Assembly (NCBI GenBank): GCA_030583885.1
Contig: CP129480.1
Location: 1,054,001 to 1,118,000 of the forward strand
Source: Anaerolineales bacterium
Lineage (GTDB): Bacteria; Chloroflexota; Anaerolineae; Anaerolineales; Villigracilaceae
DNA length: 64,000 nucleotides
Direction: 5' to 3'
In this document: in pieces, positions 50,912 through 59,846 of the stretch
Layout of the letters: each line of letters starts with the position of its first letter
How positions within the stretch are numbered: position 1 is the stretch's first letter
Translations under genes and position numbers: made by a program
The notes under the pieces: generated by a model
The model's input: the letters and a program-made list of their open reading frames with translations, nothing else
The model's database searches: none
Told to the model about the DNA's origin: nothing

Positions 50912-52679
50912 CTTGAATGCGTGTCCCCGCGTTCGGTGTGCTGTCTAGCGCGAACGCCCCGCCCGCTTTCTCGGCGCGTTCCCTCATCGTGTGCAGACCC
51001 AGATGACCAGGGAATTGCTGGCTCGTATCGAACCCTGCGCCGTCGTCGGAAACATTCAATGCTAACCCATCAATTTCTGTTTTCAACGATACGTTCACAT
51101 GTTGAGCTTGCGCGTGCTTGGCGATATTGTTCAGCGCCTCCTGCGTGATGCGATAGATGGACTCTTTCATTTCGATGGGTACATCGGGCTCAGGCCCCGC
51201 CTCCAACTGGACCTTGAGCTGAAACCGCGCGCCCAAAGCGGTGACCAACTTCCCGAGCGCCGCGACCAGCCCTTCGGTCTGCAGCGATTCGGGGCGCAAC
51301 TCGAAGATGAGCGCGCGCATTTCAGCGAGTCCCACCTCGGCGAGCGAAAGGATGTAATCCATCGGCTCGGCGGCTTTGGGCGCGTCGCGGTCCAGCAGAG
51401 TGCGCGCAGTGCGGGCGCCCAGCACGATCCCGTATAACGCCTGTGAGACCGAGTCGTGTAATTCACGTGCCAGTTTCTGGCGTTCCTCCAACGCAGCGAG
51501 ATGTTGCGCCTGTTCGTACAGCCGCGCGTTCTCGATGGCGACCGCCACCTGATCCGCCAGCGATTGCAGGACGACGAGATCGCTTTCATCGAAGCCGTTC
51601 AGGCGGTTGCTCTCCACGTCGATCACGCCGATCACCCGTCCCTTGATCTTGATGGGGATCGCCGTTTCCGAGCGGGTCTGGTCATTTTTCGAGGGGATGA
51701 AACGTACATCCTTCATCACATCGGGGACGATCAGCGATTCGCCCGTCCCAGCCACCCAGCCGGATATGCCCTGCCTGCCGACGATTGGTGTCGCATCTTC
51801 ACAGCATTGGAACATTTCATCCTCTGGTTGTGCAGCGTTCCGTGTTTTGAAGACAACTCGTTCGCCCTCCACCATCCCGATGTGGACGTGATGATAGCCA
51901 AAGGATTCCCGAATCGTGCGTGCCGTTTCAACGAGCAGTTGATTCAACGAAAGGATGGATGTGACACGCTTGCCCACCTCGGTAATGACGCGGAATTGTT
52001 CGGCACGGCGCTGTTCGGTGGCAAACAAACGCGCATTCTCTATGGCAACCGCTGCCTGATCAGCGAACGCCATCGCCAATTCTACGCGGGCAGGATTGTA
52101 ATAATTGACATCAGGGTGAGCCAATGCCAGCAAGCCGATGCTTTGGTCGCGGATCACCAGCGGTGCGCTCATCCACGAACCAAGCCCTGTCAGATTTTGC
52201 GCGGCAAGATTATTCCGCATTCGCCCCGCCAGCGGAGTATCAGCCTTCAGATCGGGCACGGAGGCGGATTCGCGCTTTCGAAGGACTTCCATAGTGTTAC
52301 TGTGTTCGTTCAACGGGGAGCGTGTGCCAGGCTGGGGCATCCCCTTGCCACGCGCGGCAAGTAACAAGAGTTCATTCTCTTTTTCCAAAATGCTGATGCT
52401 CGCAAGCCGATAGCCGACCACTTCCTTCAATTCAGCGAGAATTAAACCGAGCAAAGGCTCCAGTTTTAGTGTGGTGGTGATGTTGTGCGATAAACGGAGC
52501 AGGATGGAGAGTTCGCGTGTGCGTTCCTCCACCCGTTGTTCGAGTCGTCCTTCACTTTCCCGCAGGGCGGCGTTGACCGCGGCGAGTTCCTCATTCCGTT
52601 TTCGGAGTTCATCCTGCAAGCGGATGAACTCCACCGGTGACATGCCCGGTTCTTCGTGCGGGTTGGCGGGGATGCTCAC
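50886..52679 (-). CDS. cytoplasmic GAF-domain histidine kinase (LiaS/DegS-type)
   Basis: A 597-residue kinase without membrane segments. A coiled coil (about 15-65) leads to two GAF domains (about 65-215 and 230-385), then HisKA_3 with EERQKLARELHDSVSQALYG (phospho-His) and an HATPase_c domain (ITQEALNNIAKHAQAQHV, DDGAGF, GLHTMRERAEKAGG). The start is uncertain: GTG at 52679 (VSIPANPHEE) is used here; ATG 52643 or ATG 52730 are alternatives, the last overlapping the regulator gene by 32 bases. It is transcribed directly after its likely partner, the NarL-type regulator. Confidence 0.85.
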   Translation of the reverse strand: MSIPANPHEEPGMSPVEFIRLQDELRKRNEELAAVNAALRESEGRLEQRVEERTRELSILLRLSHNITTTLKLEPLLGLILAELKEVVGYRLASISILEKENELLLLAARGKGMPQPGTRSPLNEHSNTMEVLRKRESASVPDLKADTPLAGRMRNNLAAQNLTGLGSWMSAPLVIRDQSIGLLALAHPDVNYYNPARVELAMAFADQAAVAIENARLFATEQRRAEQFRVITEVGKRVTSILSLNQLLVETARTIRESFGYHHVHIGMVEGERVVFKTRNAAQPEDEMFQCCEDATPIVGRQGISGWVAGTGESLIVPDVMKDVRFIPSKNDQTRSETAIPIKIKGRVIGVIDVESNRLNGFDESDLVVLQSLADQVAVAIENARLYEQAQHLAALEERQKLARELHDSVSQALYGIVLGARTARTLLDRDAPKAAEPMDYILSLAEVGLAEMRALIFELRPESLQTEGLVAALGKLVTALGARFQLKVQLEAGPEPDVPIEMKESIYRITQEALNNIAKHAQAQHVNVSLKTEIDGLALNVSDDGAGFDTSQQFPGHLGLHTMRERAEKAGGAFALDSTPNAGTRIQVRIPMAAR

Positions 52680-52698
52680 GATATTATTTCCAAGGAGC

Positions 52699-53328
52699 TT
52701 AACTGGATACCAATCCAATCCGCACCGCATGGAGTGCGGCTTGTGTGCGGCTGGATAATCCCAACTTCATCAGAATGTTGCTGACATGTGTTTTAACTGT
52801 CTTTTCCCCGATCACAAGTTCGTCGGCAATCTCTTTATTCGAGCGTCCCAGAGCCAGCAGACGCAACACATCCGTTTCGCGCCCGGTCAGTTTCTCAGGT
52901 CGGTCGGGTGCTTTGATCTCGCGCACCAGACGCACCGCGGCTTGCGGTGCGAGTTGCACCTGTCCGTTTGCGGCGGCTTTGATGGCGCGGCAGAGTTCGT
53001 CGGCTTGCGTGTCCTTGAGCAGATACCCGATCGCCCCTGCCCGCACCGCGCCCACTATCTTATCGTCCTCGAGAATACTCGTCAGCGCGATGACTTCGAT
53101 ATCGGGAAATTCTTTTCGCAATTGCTGGATGGCTGTGATCCCATCCATGACGGGCATCAGCAGGTCCATCAACACGACATTGGGTTTGAGTTTGCCGACT
53201 TGTTCGATTCCTTCCACCCCGTTCGACGCTTCGCCCACCACCTCCAAATCTGGGTCGAGTGAAAGGAACATGCGCAACCCCTGACGGACTACGCTGTGAT
53301 CGTCAACCAACAAAATGCGGATGGTCAT
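52699..53328 (-). CDS. NarL/LiaR-type response regulator
   Basis: A 209-residue regulator. Receiver: VDDHSVVRQG, Asp in VVLMDLLMPVMDG and Lys in YLLKDT; LuxR-type helix-turn-helix: LTGRETDVLRLLALGRSNKE and ELVIGEKTVKTHVSNIL. The start is ATG at 53328 (MTIRILLVDD); the frame is open to 53622 but the upstream part is not regulator-like. The kinase gene follows after 19 bases. Target genes are unknown. Confidence 0.9.
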   Translation of the reverse strand: MTIRILLVDDHSVVRQGLRMFLSLDPDLEVVGEASNGVEGIEQVGKLKPNVVLMDLLMPVMDGITAIQQLRKEFPDIEVIALTSILEDDKIVGAVRAGAIGYLLKDTQADELCRAIKAAANGQVQLAPQAAVRLVREIKAPDRPEKLTGRETDVLRLLALGRSNKEIADELVIGEKTVKTHVSNILMKLGLSSRTQAALHAVRIGLVSS

Positions 53329-53699
53329 GGGCGGATTATATGGGGGCAGGGTTGAGACGTCAATCTTTTCGGGTGCATCACTGACTTGCTCGATACGCGA
53401 TGTTTTCTTCGGGAAAATTTCCCAGTCGACTTGTGTGTGCTTTCTCATGAGGCTGGGAATGTGAGGGAATAATATATTGAAACACCGACGATCAACAACT
53501 AGGCCAACCGCACCGTGATCAACGCCGCGCGGTTGGTGCGTAGACCCGAGGATGCCTTCATTCTTCAATTGAACTTCTGGAGGCGTGGATTGAGTTCCCA
53601 AGGGTTTGGGAAAAATCCCCAACCAGCGAGGCTGAAAATGATTCGATTACTCCATTGGCAACTTCAGTCTGCCGAAGGTGCCATGCATCTGCCCATTGT
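53329..53699. other. 371-base gap between the regulator and xylB
   Basis: No gene is supported. It contains a possible hairpin CCAACCGC/GCGGTTGG (53504-53511 and 53529-53536) and an imperfect one, GGTTTGGGA/TCCCCAACC (53603-53611 and 53616-53624), about 75 bases past the xylB stop. The promoter of the regulator/kinase pair should be near 53340-53450. Confidence 0.5.
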
Positions 53700-55187
53700 T
53701 TAGATCTTCGCAAAAATGTTTTTCAGCGCTGGATATAACTCCCGATACAGTACATATGACTTTTGATATTTTTCCGCTTGCACAGGATTAGGCGAAGTGC
53801 TCCCTGTTATCTTTACAGACGCATCACATGCGGACTCCACGCTTCGGAACACACCCGTGCCTGTCGCTGCCAAAAGAGCCGCGCCGTACGCCGCGCCTTC
53901 CGTCGTGTTGACGGTGACGACTTCGGCCTGTAGTACATCCGTCAAAATCTGCCGCCACAACGGACTGCGCGCTCCGCCGCCTGTGACGCGCACTTGTGTG
54001 ATGTTTTCCAGCCCTGCGTTTTTCATCAATTCGAAACTGTCTCGCAGACCAAAGGAGACACCTTCCAGCACGGAGCGCGTGAGGTGGGGCAGGCCGTGGC
54101 GGACGGTCAAGCCGATGAAGGCGCCGCGTGCCAACGGGTCGGGGTGAGGCGTGCGTTCGCCGGTCAGGTAGGGCAGGAAGAAGAGCCCATCACTTCCCGC
54201 AGGAATCTTTTCGGCAGGTTCGAGCAGGGAATCAAAATCAGTGTTCGGGGCAAAGGTGTCGCGATGCCAGCGCAGGCTTCCCGCCGCGGAGAGCATGACG
54301 CCCATCAGGTGCCATTTATTCGGCACGGAATGACAGAAGGAGTGCAGGCGACCATCGGGTTCGATGACGGGCGAATCGGTGGCGGCAAAGACCACTCCAG
54401 ACGTGCCGAGACTGACCGACACCACGCCCGCGCGGACTGCCCCCGTGCCGACCGCGCTCGCTGCCTGATCCCCACCGCCGCCAAACACAGGAATGCCTGC
54501 GGGCAGACCGAGTTCCTGCGCAATGGACGCGGCGAGTTCACCCGTGGCATCCGTGCCTTCGAAGGTGGGGGGCAGGTAGTCGGCCGGAATATTCAGCGCA
54601 GACAGCACCTCCGCAGACCAATCGCGCTTCGCCAGATCGAAGAGGATCGTGCCCGCGCCATCGGCTTTATCCATGCCAAAGGCGCCTGTCATTTTATAAC
54701 GGACGTAATCCTTGGGCAAAAGGATGTGACGTACGCGCTTCCATATTTCAGGTTCGTGTTCCTGCACCCAAAGAATTTTTGGAGCAGTAAAACCTGTCAG
54801 CGCGTCATTGCCGGTGATCCGGATCAACTTTTCCCGTCCGAGTTTGAGGCGCATGGCGTCGCATTGCGCAGCGGTACGCTGATCGTTCCATAAAATTGCG
54901 GGGCGAAGCACATCCCCATTTTCATCCAACAAAACAAGTCCATGCATCTGACCTGTCATTCCGATGCCTTTTACTTGAGTTACATTCACGCCTGTTTTTT
55001 GCAGGACATTGCGAATGCTTTGCAGCGTGCCATGCCACCACAGGGACGGGTCCTGCTCGCTCCACAAAGGGTGCGGTGTATCGTAGGTATATTCGCTCGA
55101 AGCCACGCCCAACAGGCTGCCTTGATCATTCATAAGCAGGGCTTTGGTGGCGGTGGTCGAAGAGTCAATGCCGATGAAAATTGACAT
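53700..55187 (-). CDS. xylB: xylulokinase
   Basis: A 495-residue FGGY-family kinase that converts D-xylulose to xylulose 5-phosphate. IGIDSSTTATKALL is the first phosphate motif, GMTGQMHGLVLLDENG and LWNDQRT are xylulokinase-specific, and GGGGDQAASAVGTG, SLGTSGVVF and VTGGGARSPLWRQIL follow. The length is typical. It is last in the sugar operon, three bases after the mutarotase-like gene, and completes the xylose branch begun by XylA. Confidence 0.93.
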   Translation of the reverse strand: MSIFIGIDSSTTATKALLMNDQGSLLGVASSEYTYDTPHPLWSEQDPSLWWHGTLQSIRNVLQKTGVNVTQVKGIGMTGQMHGLVLLDENGDVLRPAILWNDQRTAAQCDAMRLKLGREKLIRITGNDALTGFTAPKILWVQEHEPEIWKRVRHILLPKDYVRYKMTGAFGMDKADGAGTILFDLAKRDWSAEVLSALNIPADYLPPTFEGTDATGELAASIAQELGLPAGIPVFGGGGDQAASAVGTGAVRAGVVSVSLGTSGVVFAATDSPVIEPDGRLHSFCHSVPNKWHLMGVMLSAAGSLRWHRDTFAPNTDFDSLLEPAEKIPAGSDGLFFLPYLTGERTPHPDPLARGAFIGLTVRHGLPHLTRSVLEGVSFGLRDSFELMKNAGLENITQVRVTGGGARSPLWRQILTDVLQAEVVTVNTTEGAAYGAALLAATGTGVFRSVESACDASVKITGSTSPNPVQAEKYQKSYVLYRELYPALKNIFAKI

Positions 55188-55190
55188 GGG

Positions 55191-56069
55191 TTACTCCAAT
55201 CCTAATTCGTTCACTATCTGTTGCACGGTCGTTTCATCCGCTGGAAATTTAACATCCCCGTAAAGCTCCCAGGTTTCGATGTGTGTGATAGATGCGCCGG
55301 GCTCCAGCCTGCCGACGGGCGCAAGCGTTTCCAATTCAAGAAACTGATGGTTGCAATAGCACTCGCTGGAACTTCCACAATCGTAATACGCCGCCTGCGG
55401 GTCATACTCTGCGCGCTTGACGAACAGCGTACCGTTCAGCCAGTACCCCAGCCAGCCGCGCGGATTTGGAAAACCGATCTTGAACGGCGGCTGTATCTCT
55501 GCGCGGATAAGGATGTACTCGTTGCCCCATATCACATGCGGATTTGCGAGATTCGTGTATGGCCAAAACACAAGCGAACGGTTTGGGAGAAGGTCAGTTT
55601 GTTTGCACGACTGCGGCAGGATCGCCGCCCCGCCCATCTTGAACTGCGTGATCGCCCATGGCGCGCATTCGACCGACCACAGTCCGCGGTTGGTGAGGGT
55701 GTGATGGATGACAACCCGCGGGCTGTTCTTGTCCGTTGAAATGCGCATGGATTTTTCGATTCCCGTCTCCGCCTCAACCTGTTGCATGACCGAGAGGCTG
55801 TTTTCTGTGCGGAGAATCTCCACGGGGTCGTTGTCCAGCCAGTAGGTGCGCGGCATGGACTCCGGCGCGTGCCACAGGCGATGTCCGCCGCGGAAGTGGA
55901 AGTTCTTCCCGTCGGGGCGGACAGTCACGAAATCGGGCAGTTCGGCGAAGAGATTGTCCCCGCCGTTCAAACGCAGGGAAATGATGCGCGGTCCCACTGA
56001 CTGGGTGACCAGCAGGCTGATATGTTCATTCTCAAGTATGACGCAACCGTAATCGATTAGTTTATGCAT
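55191..56069 (-). CDS. galactose mutarotase-like/DUF4380-type protein
   Basis: A 292-residue protein with the beta-sandwich pattern of aldose-1-epimerase-like proteins: SLLVTQSVGPRIISLRLNGG, GGHRLWHAPESMPRTYWLDN and HTLTNRGLWSVECAPWAITQ. It has no signal peptide. It is between xylA and xylB, so a role in interconverting sugar anomers before isomerisation is plausible. The catalytic residues of true mutarotases were not identified. Confidence 0.65.
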   Translation of the reverse strand: MHKLIDYGCVILENEHISLLVTQSVGPRIISLRLNGGDNLFAELPDFVTVRPDGKNFHFRGGHRLWHAPESMPRTYWLDNDPVEILRTENSLSVMQQVEAETGIEKSMRISTDKNSPRVVIHHTLTNRGLWSVECAPWAITQFKMGGAAILPQSCKQTDLLPNRSLVFWPYTNLANPHVIWGNEYILIRAEIQPPFKIGFPNPRGWLGYWLNGTLFVKRAEYDPQAAYYDCGSSSECYCNHQFLELETLAPVGRLEPGASITHIETWELYGDVKFPADETTVQQIVNELGLE

Positions 56070-56153
56070 GGTGTCTGATGAACTGCGAAAATGTTTTACC
56101 AGAGGGTACGGAGAAAATCCAAATGGTTTCTCTGTGATTCCCGTGGAGATGTC

Positions 56154-57320
56154 TTATCGAATGCCGAACAGGAGTTCCACGGTCAATTGGTCGAGCCGTT
56201 CGTATTGCAGTCCGTGCGCGCCGATGGCGGGACGGTCAAAGACATGTGCTTTGAGAGCTTTTGCTTTCCCTGTGTTGTATTTGCCGAAGTAGCCGCTCAT
56301 CGAGCCATCGTCCGCGTTGATCTCGGCCAGCAGGGATTGGATCTCCTTGTCGGCATTGAAGCGGGCGGCTTTTTCCTTCAGGATGAGATAGGTACGCATA
56401 CAGCCGCGGGCGAAGTCCTTCACGCCATCGTAATCCTCGGTGCGATAGGCGTGCGCGTCGAAATGACGCGGGCTGTCGTAACCCACATCTTCGAGGAATT
56501 TAACGAGGTAGAATGCGGCTTTGATATCCCGCGCGCCAAAGCGGAAGTCCTGATCGTAACGTCCGGGGTACTGGTCGTTCAGGTCGATGTGGAAGAGTTT
56601 GCCCGCGTCCCATGCCTGCGCCACACCGTGCATGAAGTTGATGCCCGCCATGTGTTCGTGCGCCACTTCGGGATTCACACCGACCATATCGGGATGGTCG
56701 AGCGTTTCGATGAACGCCAGCATGTGACCTGTCGTCGGGTTGAAGATGTCTGCGCGCGGTTCGTTGGGCTTGGCTTCGAGCGCGAACTTCAGGTCATATT
56801 TCTGGTCGCGGACGTATTCACACAGGAAGTTCATCGCGTCGCGCGAACGTTTGATCGCATCCATTGGATTCTTGCTGGAGTCTGTTTCCGTCCCTTCGCG
56901 CCCGCCCCAGAAGACGTAGATCTTTGCGCCGAACTCCACGCCAAGATCAATGGCGTTCATCGTCTTTTTCAGGGCATACGCGCGCACTTTGGGGTCGTTG
57001 CTGGTGAACGCACCGTCCTTGAAGATCGGGTCGCTGAACAGATTTGTCGTCGCCATCGGCACGACGATGCCCGTTTCATCCAGCGCTATGCGGAATTCCT
57101 TTTTGATGACATCCGCTTCGACGGGCGTCGCGTCGATGGGGATCAGGTCGTTGTCGTGGAAGTTGACACCATACGCGCCGACTTCTCCCAACAGGTAAAC
57201 AAGTTCAGCAGGGGATTTCTGCTCGCGTACGGGTCCGCCGAACGGGTCGCGCCCAATGTTGCCGACGGTCCATAAGCCGAAGGTGAATTTATGTTCAGGT
57301 TTGGGGATGTAATCAGACAT
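56154..57320 (-). CDS. xylA: xylose isomerase (class I, actinobacterial type)
   Basis: A 388-residue cytoplasmic isomerase converting D-xylose to D-xylulose. [24 protein letters not shown] (catalytic His), [17 protein letters not shown] (metal Glu), [10 protein letters not shown] and [15 protein letters not shown] are diagnostic. The length of under 390 residues is that of the short class I group. The start is ATG at 57320 with AAGGAG upstream. It follows the GH3 enzyme after a hairpin. Confidence 0.95.
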   Translation of the reverse strand: MSDYIPKPEHKFTFGLWTVGNIGRDPFGGPVREQKSPAELVYLLGEVGAYGVNFHDNDLIPIDATPVEADVIKKEFRIALDETGIVVPMATTNLFSDPIFKDGAFTSNDPKVRAYALKKTMNAIDLGVEFGAKIYVFWGGREGTETDSSKNPMDAIKRSRDAMNFLCEYVRDQKYDLKFALEAKPNEPRADIFNPTTGHMLAFIETLDHPDMVGVNPEVAHEHMAGINFMHGVAQAWDAGKLFHIDLNDQYPGRYDQDFRFGARDIKAAFYLVKFLEDVGYDSPRHFDAHAYRTEDYDGVKDFARGCMRTYLILKEKAARFNADKEIQSLLAEINADDGSMSGYFGKYNTGKAKALKAHVFDRPAIGAHGLQYERLDQLTVELLFGIR

Positions 57321-57349
57321 GGGATACTCCTTGGTTAAGTTTCCCTTTT

Positions 57350-57376
57350 GCCCTCATCCCTTTTGGGGATGAGGGC
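57350..57376 (-). terminator. 11-bp intercistronic hairpin between the GH3 gene and xylA
   Basis: GCCCTCATCCC (57350-57360) and GGGATGAGGGC (57366-57376) pair around TTTTG. Both flanks carry short T or A runs, so it could weaken read-through from the GH3 gene into xylA. This stem type is also common as a dispersed repeat in related genomes. Confidence 0.55.
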
Positions 57377-57403
57377 TTTTGGAGGGAGAGAGAATGAGCA
57401 AAT

Positions 57404-59722
57404 CTAACGGATGTCCACCGGGCAAACGAACACGCGCTCCTTGACAGGCATACTTCCTTTGCCGATGATCTCAAATTCACCCGTCAGGCGGATGTCGTCG
57501 CTGGAACTTCCGACCATCACAAGGATCCGCCCGGGCTCGAGGATGAGGTCCAGTTCGGAGTTGTAAAAAGCCAATTGGTCAACGGGCAGGTTGAAGGCCA
57601 CGGTTTTTGAGGTGGATGGTTCGAGTGTCACACGCGCATAGCCTTTGAGTTCCTTCACCGGGCGCGGGCTGCTGGCGACTTCATCTCGAATGTAAAGCTG
57701 GATGACTTCGTCGCCTAAGACGTTTCCTGTGTTGGTGATCTTGAGCGAAATTTCCACGCTCTCACCGCCCGACGCCTGTTTTTGCTTGACAGACAGATTC
57801 TCATACCCGAAAGTTGTGTAGCTCAGCCCGTGCCCGAACGGGTACAGCGGCGCGGCTTTTTCGTTGACGTAATCGCCGTACCAATGCGACTTCATGCCCG
57901 AAGGTTTGTGGTTGTAAAAAATGGGCAGTTGACCGACATGACGCGGGAAGGTGACGGGCAGTTTTCCGCCGGGGTTGGCATCACCAAAAAGTGTTTTGGC
58001 AACTGCAGTGCCGCCTTCTTCGCCGGGAATCCACGCTTCGAGAATTGCGTCTGCTTTTTCATCCAAAAATGGAATTGCATACGGGCGTCCGTTTATTAAC
58101 ACAACTGCCACCGGCTTGCCTATTGCAAGAATTTCTTTTGCCAAATCTTCTTGCACGCCAGGTAATTTGAGGTCAGCGCTATCGCGTGTTTCACCAGTGG
58201 TAGAAGTTGGCACCAAACCGGAAATATCTCCCAACACCAAAACAATCGCATCGGTTTCTTTTGCAATTTCAATTGCTTCCGTAAACCCGCTTTTATCTGA
58301 CGATAAATTGTCGCAGCCTTTGGCATAAACAATCTCAGCAGATGATGCTGCAATTTTTGTAATGCCGTCTAACACCGTGACTACTTTAATACCATGTTTT
58401 GCAGTCGCGTCATGATCTAAATTTACAAAAGCCGAATTTTCAGGTGATTGATATATCAATAATTCCTTCGTAGCTTCATACGAATAATCACCTAACATAC
58501 TTCGTACTTGATGTGCATTTGGTCCAATCACTGCCAATGAGTCAATGTCTTTTTTGAATGGCAGTAATCCGTTATTTTTTAACAAAACCATGCTTTGTTG
58601 AGCAATCTCTTTTGTTAGTTCACGTTGTTCGGGTGTTTCAAAGACTTCCAGCACATTGCCTTCGTTGGCGTAGGGATTTTCAAACAGACCAAGTTCGAAC
58701 TTCTTTTGCAGGTGGCGGCTGACAGCGGTGTTCACAGTTTCGAGATCCAGGTCACCCGCTTCGAGCGCGGACTTGAGCGGGTCGCCGTAGCAGACTATGG
58801 TCGGCAATTCGACGTCGATTCCCGCAGTCAATGCAAGTCGTCCCGCAGTGGATTTATCCGCTGCCGCGTTGTGGAAGTAATGAATCATGTCCACGGCTTC
58901 GTAATCTGAAACGACCAGACCGTCGAAGCCGAGTTCATTTCGCAGCAGGTCGGTCAGGATGTGGCGGGAGGTTGCCACCACTTCGCCGTCCAGTTCGGGA
59001 TAGGAATTCATAATGGACGCCAGCCCTGCATCGCGAATGGCGGCTTGGAATGGACCCAGGAACGTGTCATACAATTCCTGCCTGCCGATGTGAACGGGAG
59101 CGCAGTTCTGCCCGCCCTGCGAAAGGCTGTGACCGATGAAATGTTTACCCGTTGCCATGACACCGTTCGCCAGGTCATCGCTTTGCAATCCGCGGATGTA
59201 TGCCATGCCAAAGTGACTGACCAGCGTGGGGTCTTCGCCAAAAGTCTCTTCGGTGCGCCCCCAGCGCGGGTCACGCGAGACATCCAGCACTGGAGCCAGC
59301 GATTGACGCGCGCCGATGGCGAGCAATTGCCTGCGGATCTCGGCAGTCATTTTTTCCGCCAGTTCAGGCTGGAAGGTGCTGGCAAGCCCGATCATCTGTG
59401 GGTAGGCAGTGCCGCCCAGGATCATCGCGCCCGAACAACTTTCCTCGTGCAAAATGGCGGGGATCTTGAGCCGCGTCTCTTCGAGCAGGAACTTCTGGAT
59501 TCGGTTCCCTGCCTTTGCCGCCGCAACTGGGTCGAGCGTGGATGCGCCCGCCACGCGGGTGATCTGCCCGATACCATTCCCGAGTTTGTTTTTCAGCTTG
59601 GACGAATCCAATTGACCTGCGGTCTGCAATTCATACATCCACCAGGAACCAAGCTGGGCGAGTTTTTCGTCCAGCGTCATATATGAGAGTAAGGTCTCAA
59701 CTTGTTTTTTTATCGATGTCAT
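57404..59722 (-). CDS. GH3 beta-glucosidase/beta-xylosidase
   Basis: A 772-residue cytoplasmic (no signal peptide) family 3 glycosidase. N-terminal barrel: APVLDVSRDPRWGRTEETFG, KHFIGHSLSQGGQN and the nucleophile Asp in GLVVSDYEAVDM near residue 275. Then the alpha/beta sandwich with GEEGGTAVAKTLFGDANPGG and a C-terminal fibronectin III-like domain (YPFGHGLSYTTF, PVKELKGYARVTL). It probably releases glucose or xylose from short beta-linked oligosaccharides. The part encoded at about 57950-58640 is visibly more AT-rich than the flanks, suggesting a recombined segment. Confidence 0.9.
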   Translation of the reverse strand: MTSIKKQVETLLSYMTLDEKLAQLGSWWMYELQTAGQLDSSKLKNKLGNGIGQITRVAGASTLDPVAAAKAGNRIQKFLLEETRLKIPAILHEESCSGAMILGGTAYPQMIGLASTFQPELAEKMTAEIRRQLLAIGARQSLAPVLDVSRDPRWGRTEETFGEDPTLVSHFGMAYIRGLQSDDLANGVMATGKHFIGHSLSQGGQNCAPVHIGRQELYDTFLGPFQAAIRDAGLASIMNSYPELDGEVVATSRHILTDLLRNELGFDGLVVSDYEAVDMIHYFHNAAADKSTAGRLALTAGIDVELPTIVCYGDPLKSALEAGDLDLETVNTAVSRHLQKKFELGLFENPYANEGNVLEVFETPEQRELTKEIAQQSMVLLKNNGLLPFKKDIDSLAVIGPNAHQVRSMLGDYSYEATKELLIYQSPENSAFVNLDHDATAKHGIKVVTVLDGITKIAASSAEIVYAKGCDNLSSDKSGFTEAIEIAKETDAIVLVLGDISGLVPTSTTGETRDSADLKLPGVQEDLAKEILAIGKPVAVVLINGRPYAIPFLDEKADAILEAWIPGEEGGTAVAKTLFGDANPGGKLPVTFPRHVGQLPIFYNHKPSGMKSHWYGDYVNEKAAPLYPFGHGLSYTTFGYENLSVKQKQASGGESVEISLKITNTGNVLGDEVIQLYIRDEVASSPRPVKELKGYARVTLEPSTSKTVAFNLPVDQLAFYNSELDLILEPGRILVMVGSSSDDIRLTGEFEIIGKGSMPVKERVFVCPVDIR

Positions 59723-59744
59723 TCATGCCTCTTGGATACTTCAC

Positions 59745-59762
59745 CACAAAGGGTCACGAAGG
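59745..59762. repeat. intergenic CACAAAGG/CACGAAGG repeat, second copy
   Basis: CACAAAGGGTCACGAAGG lies upstream of the GH3 gene and is followed by TACACAAAG. It matches the core at 4162-4178 apart from one inserted T, so the two are members of one dispersed family. The gap 59723-59846 holds no gene. Confidence 0.5.
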
Positions 59763-59846
59763 TACACAAAGTCTTTTCTTCCTTGTGCCCCTTATGCCTG
59801 CATCATGCAGCAGGCACGCGTGTGCTCCTTGGCGGTAAAAAAATAA

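Noticed and set aside
56091..57275. 394-codon frame antisense to xylA
   Set aside because: It has no family features; xylA is unmistakable on the other strand.
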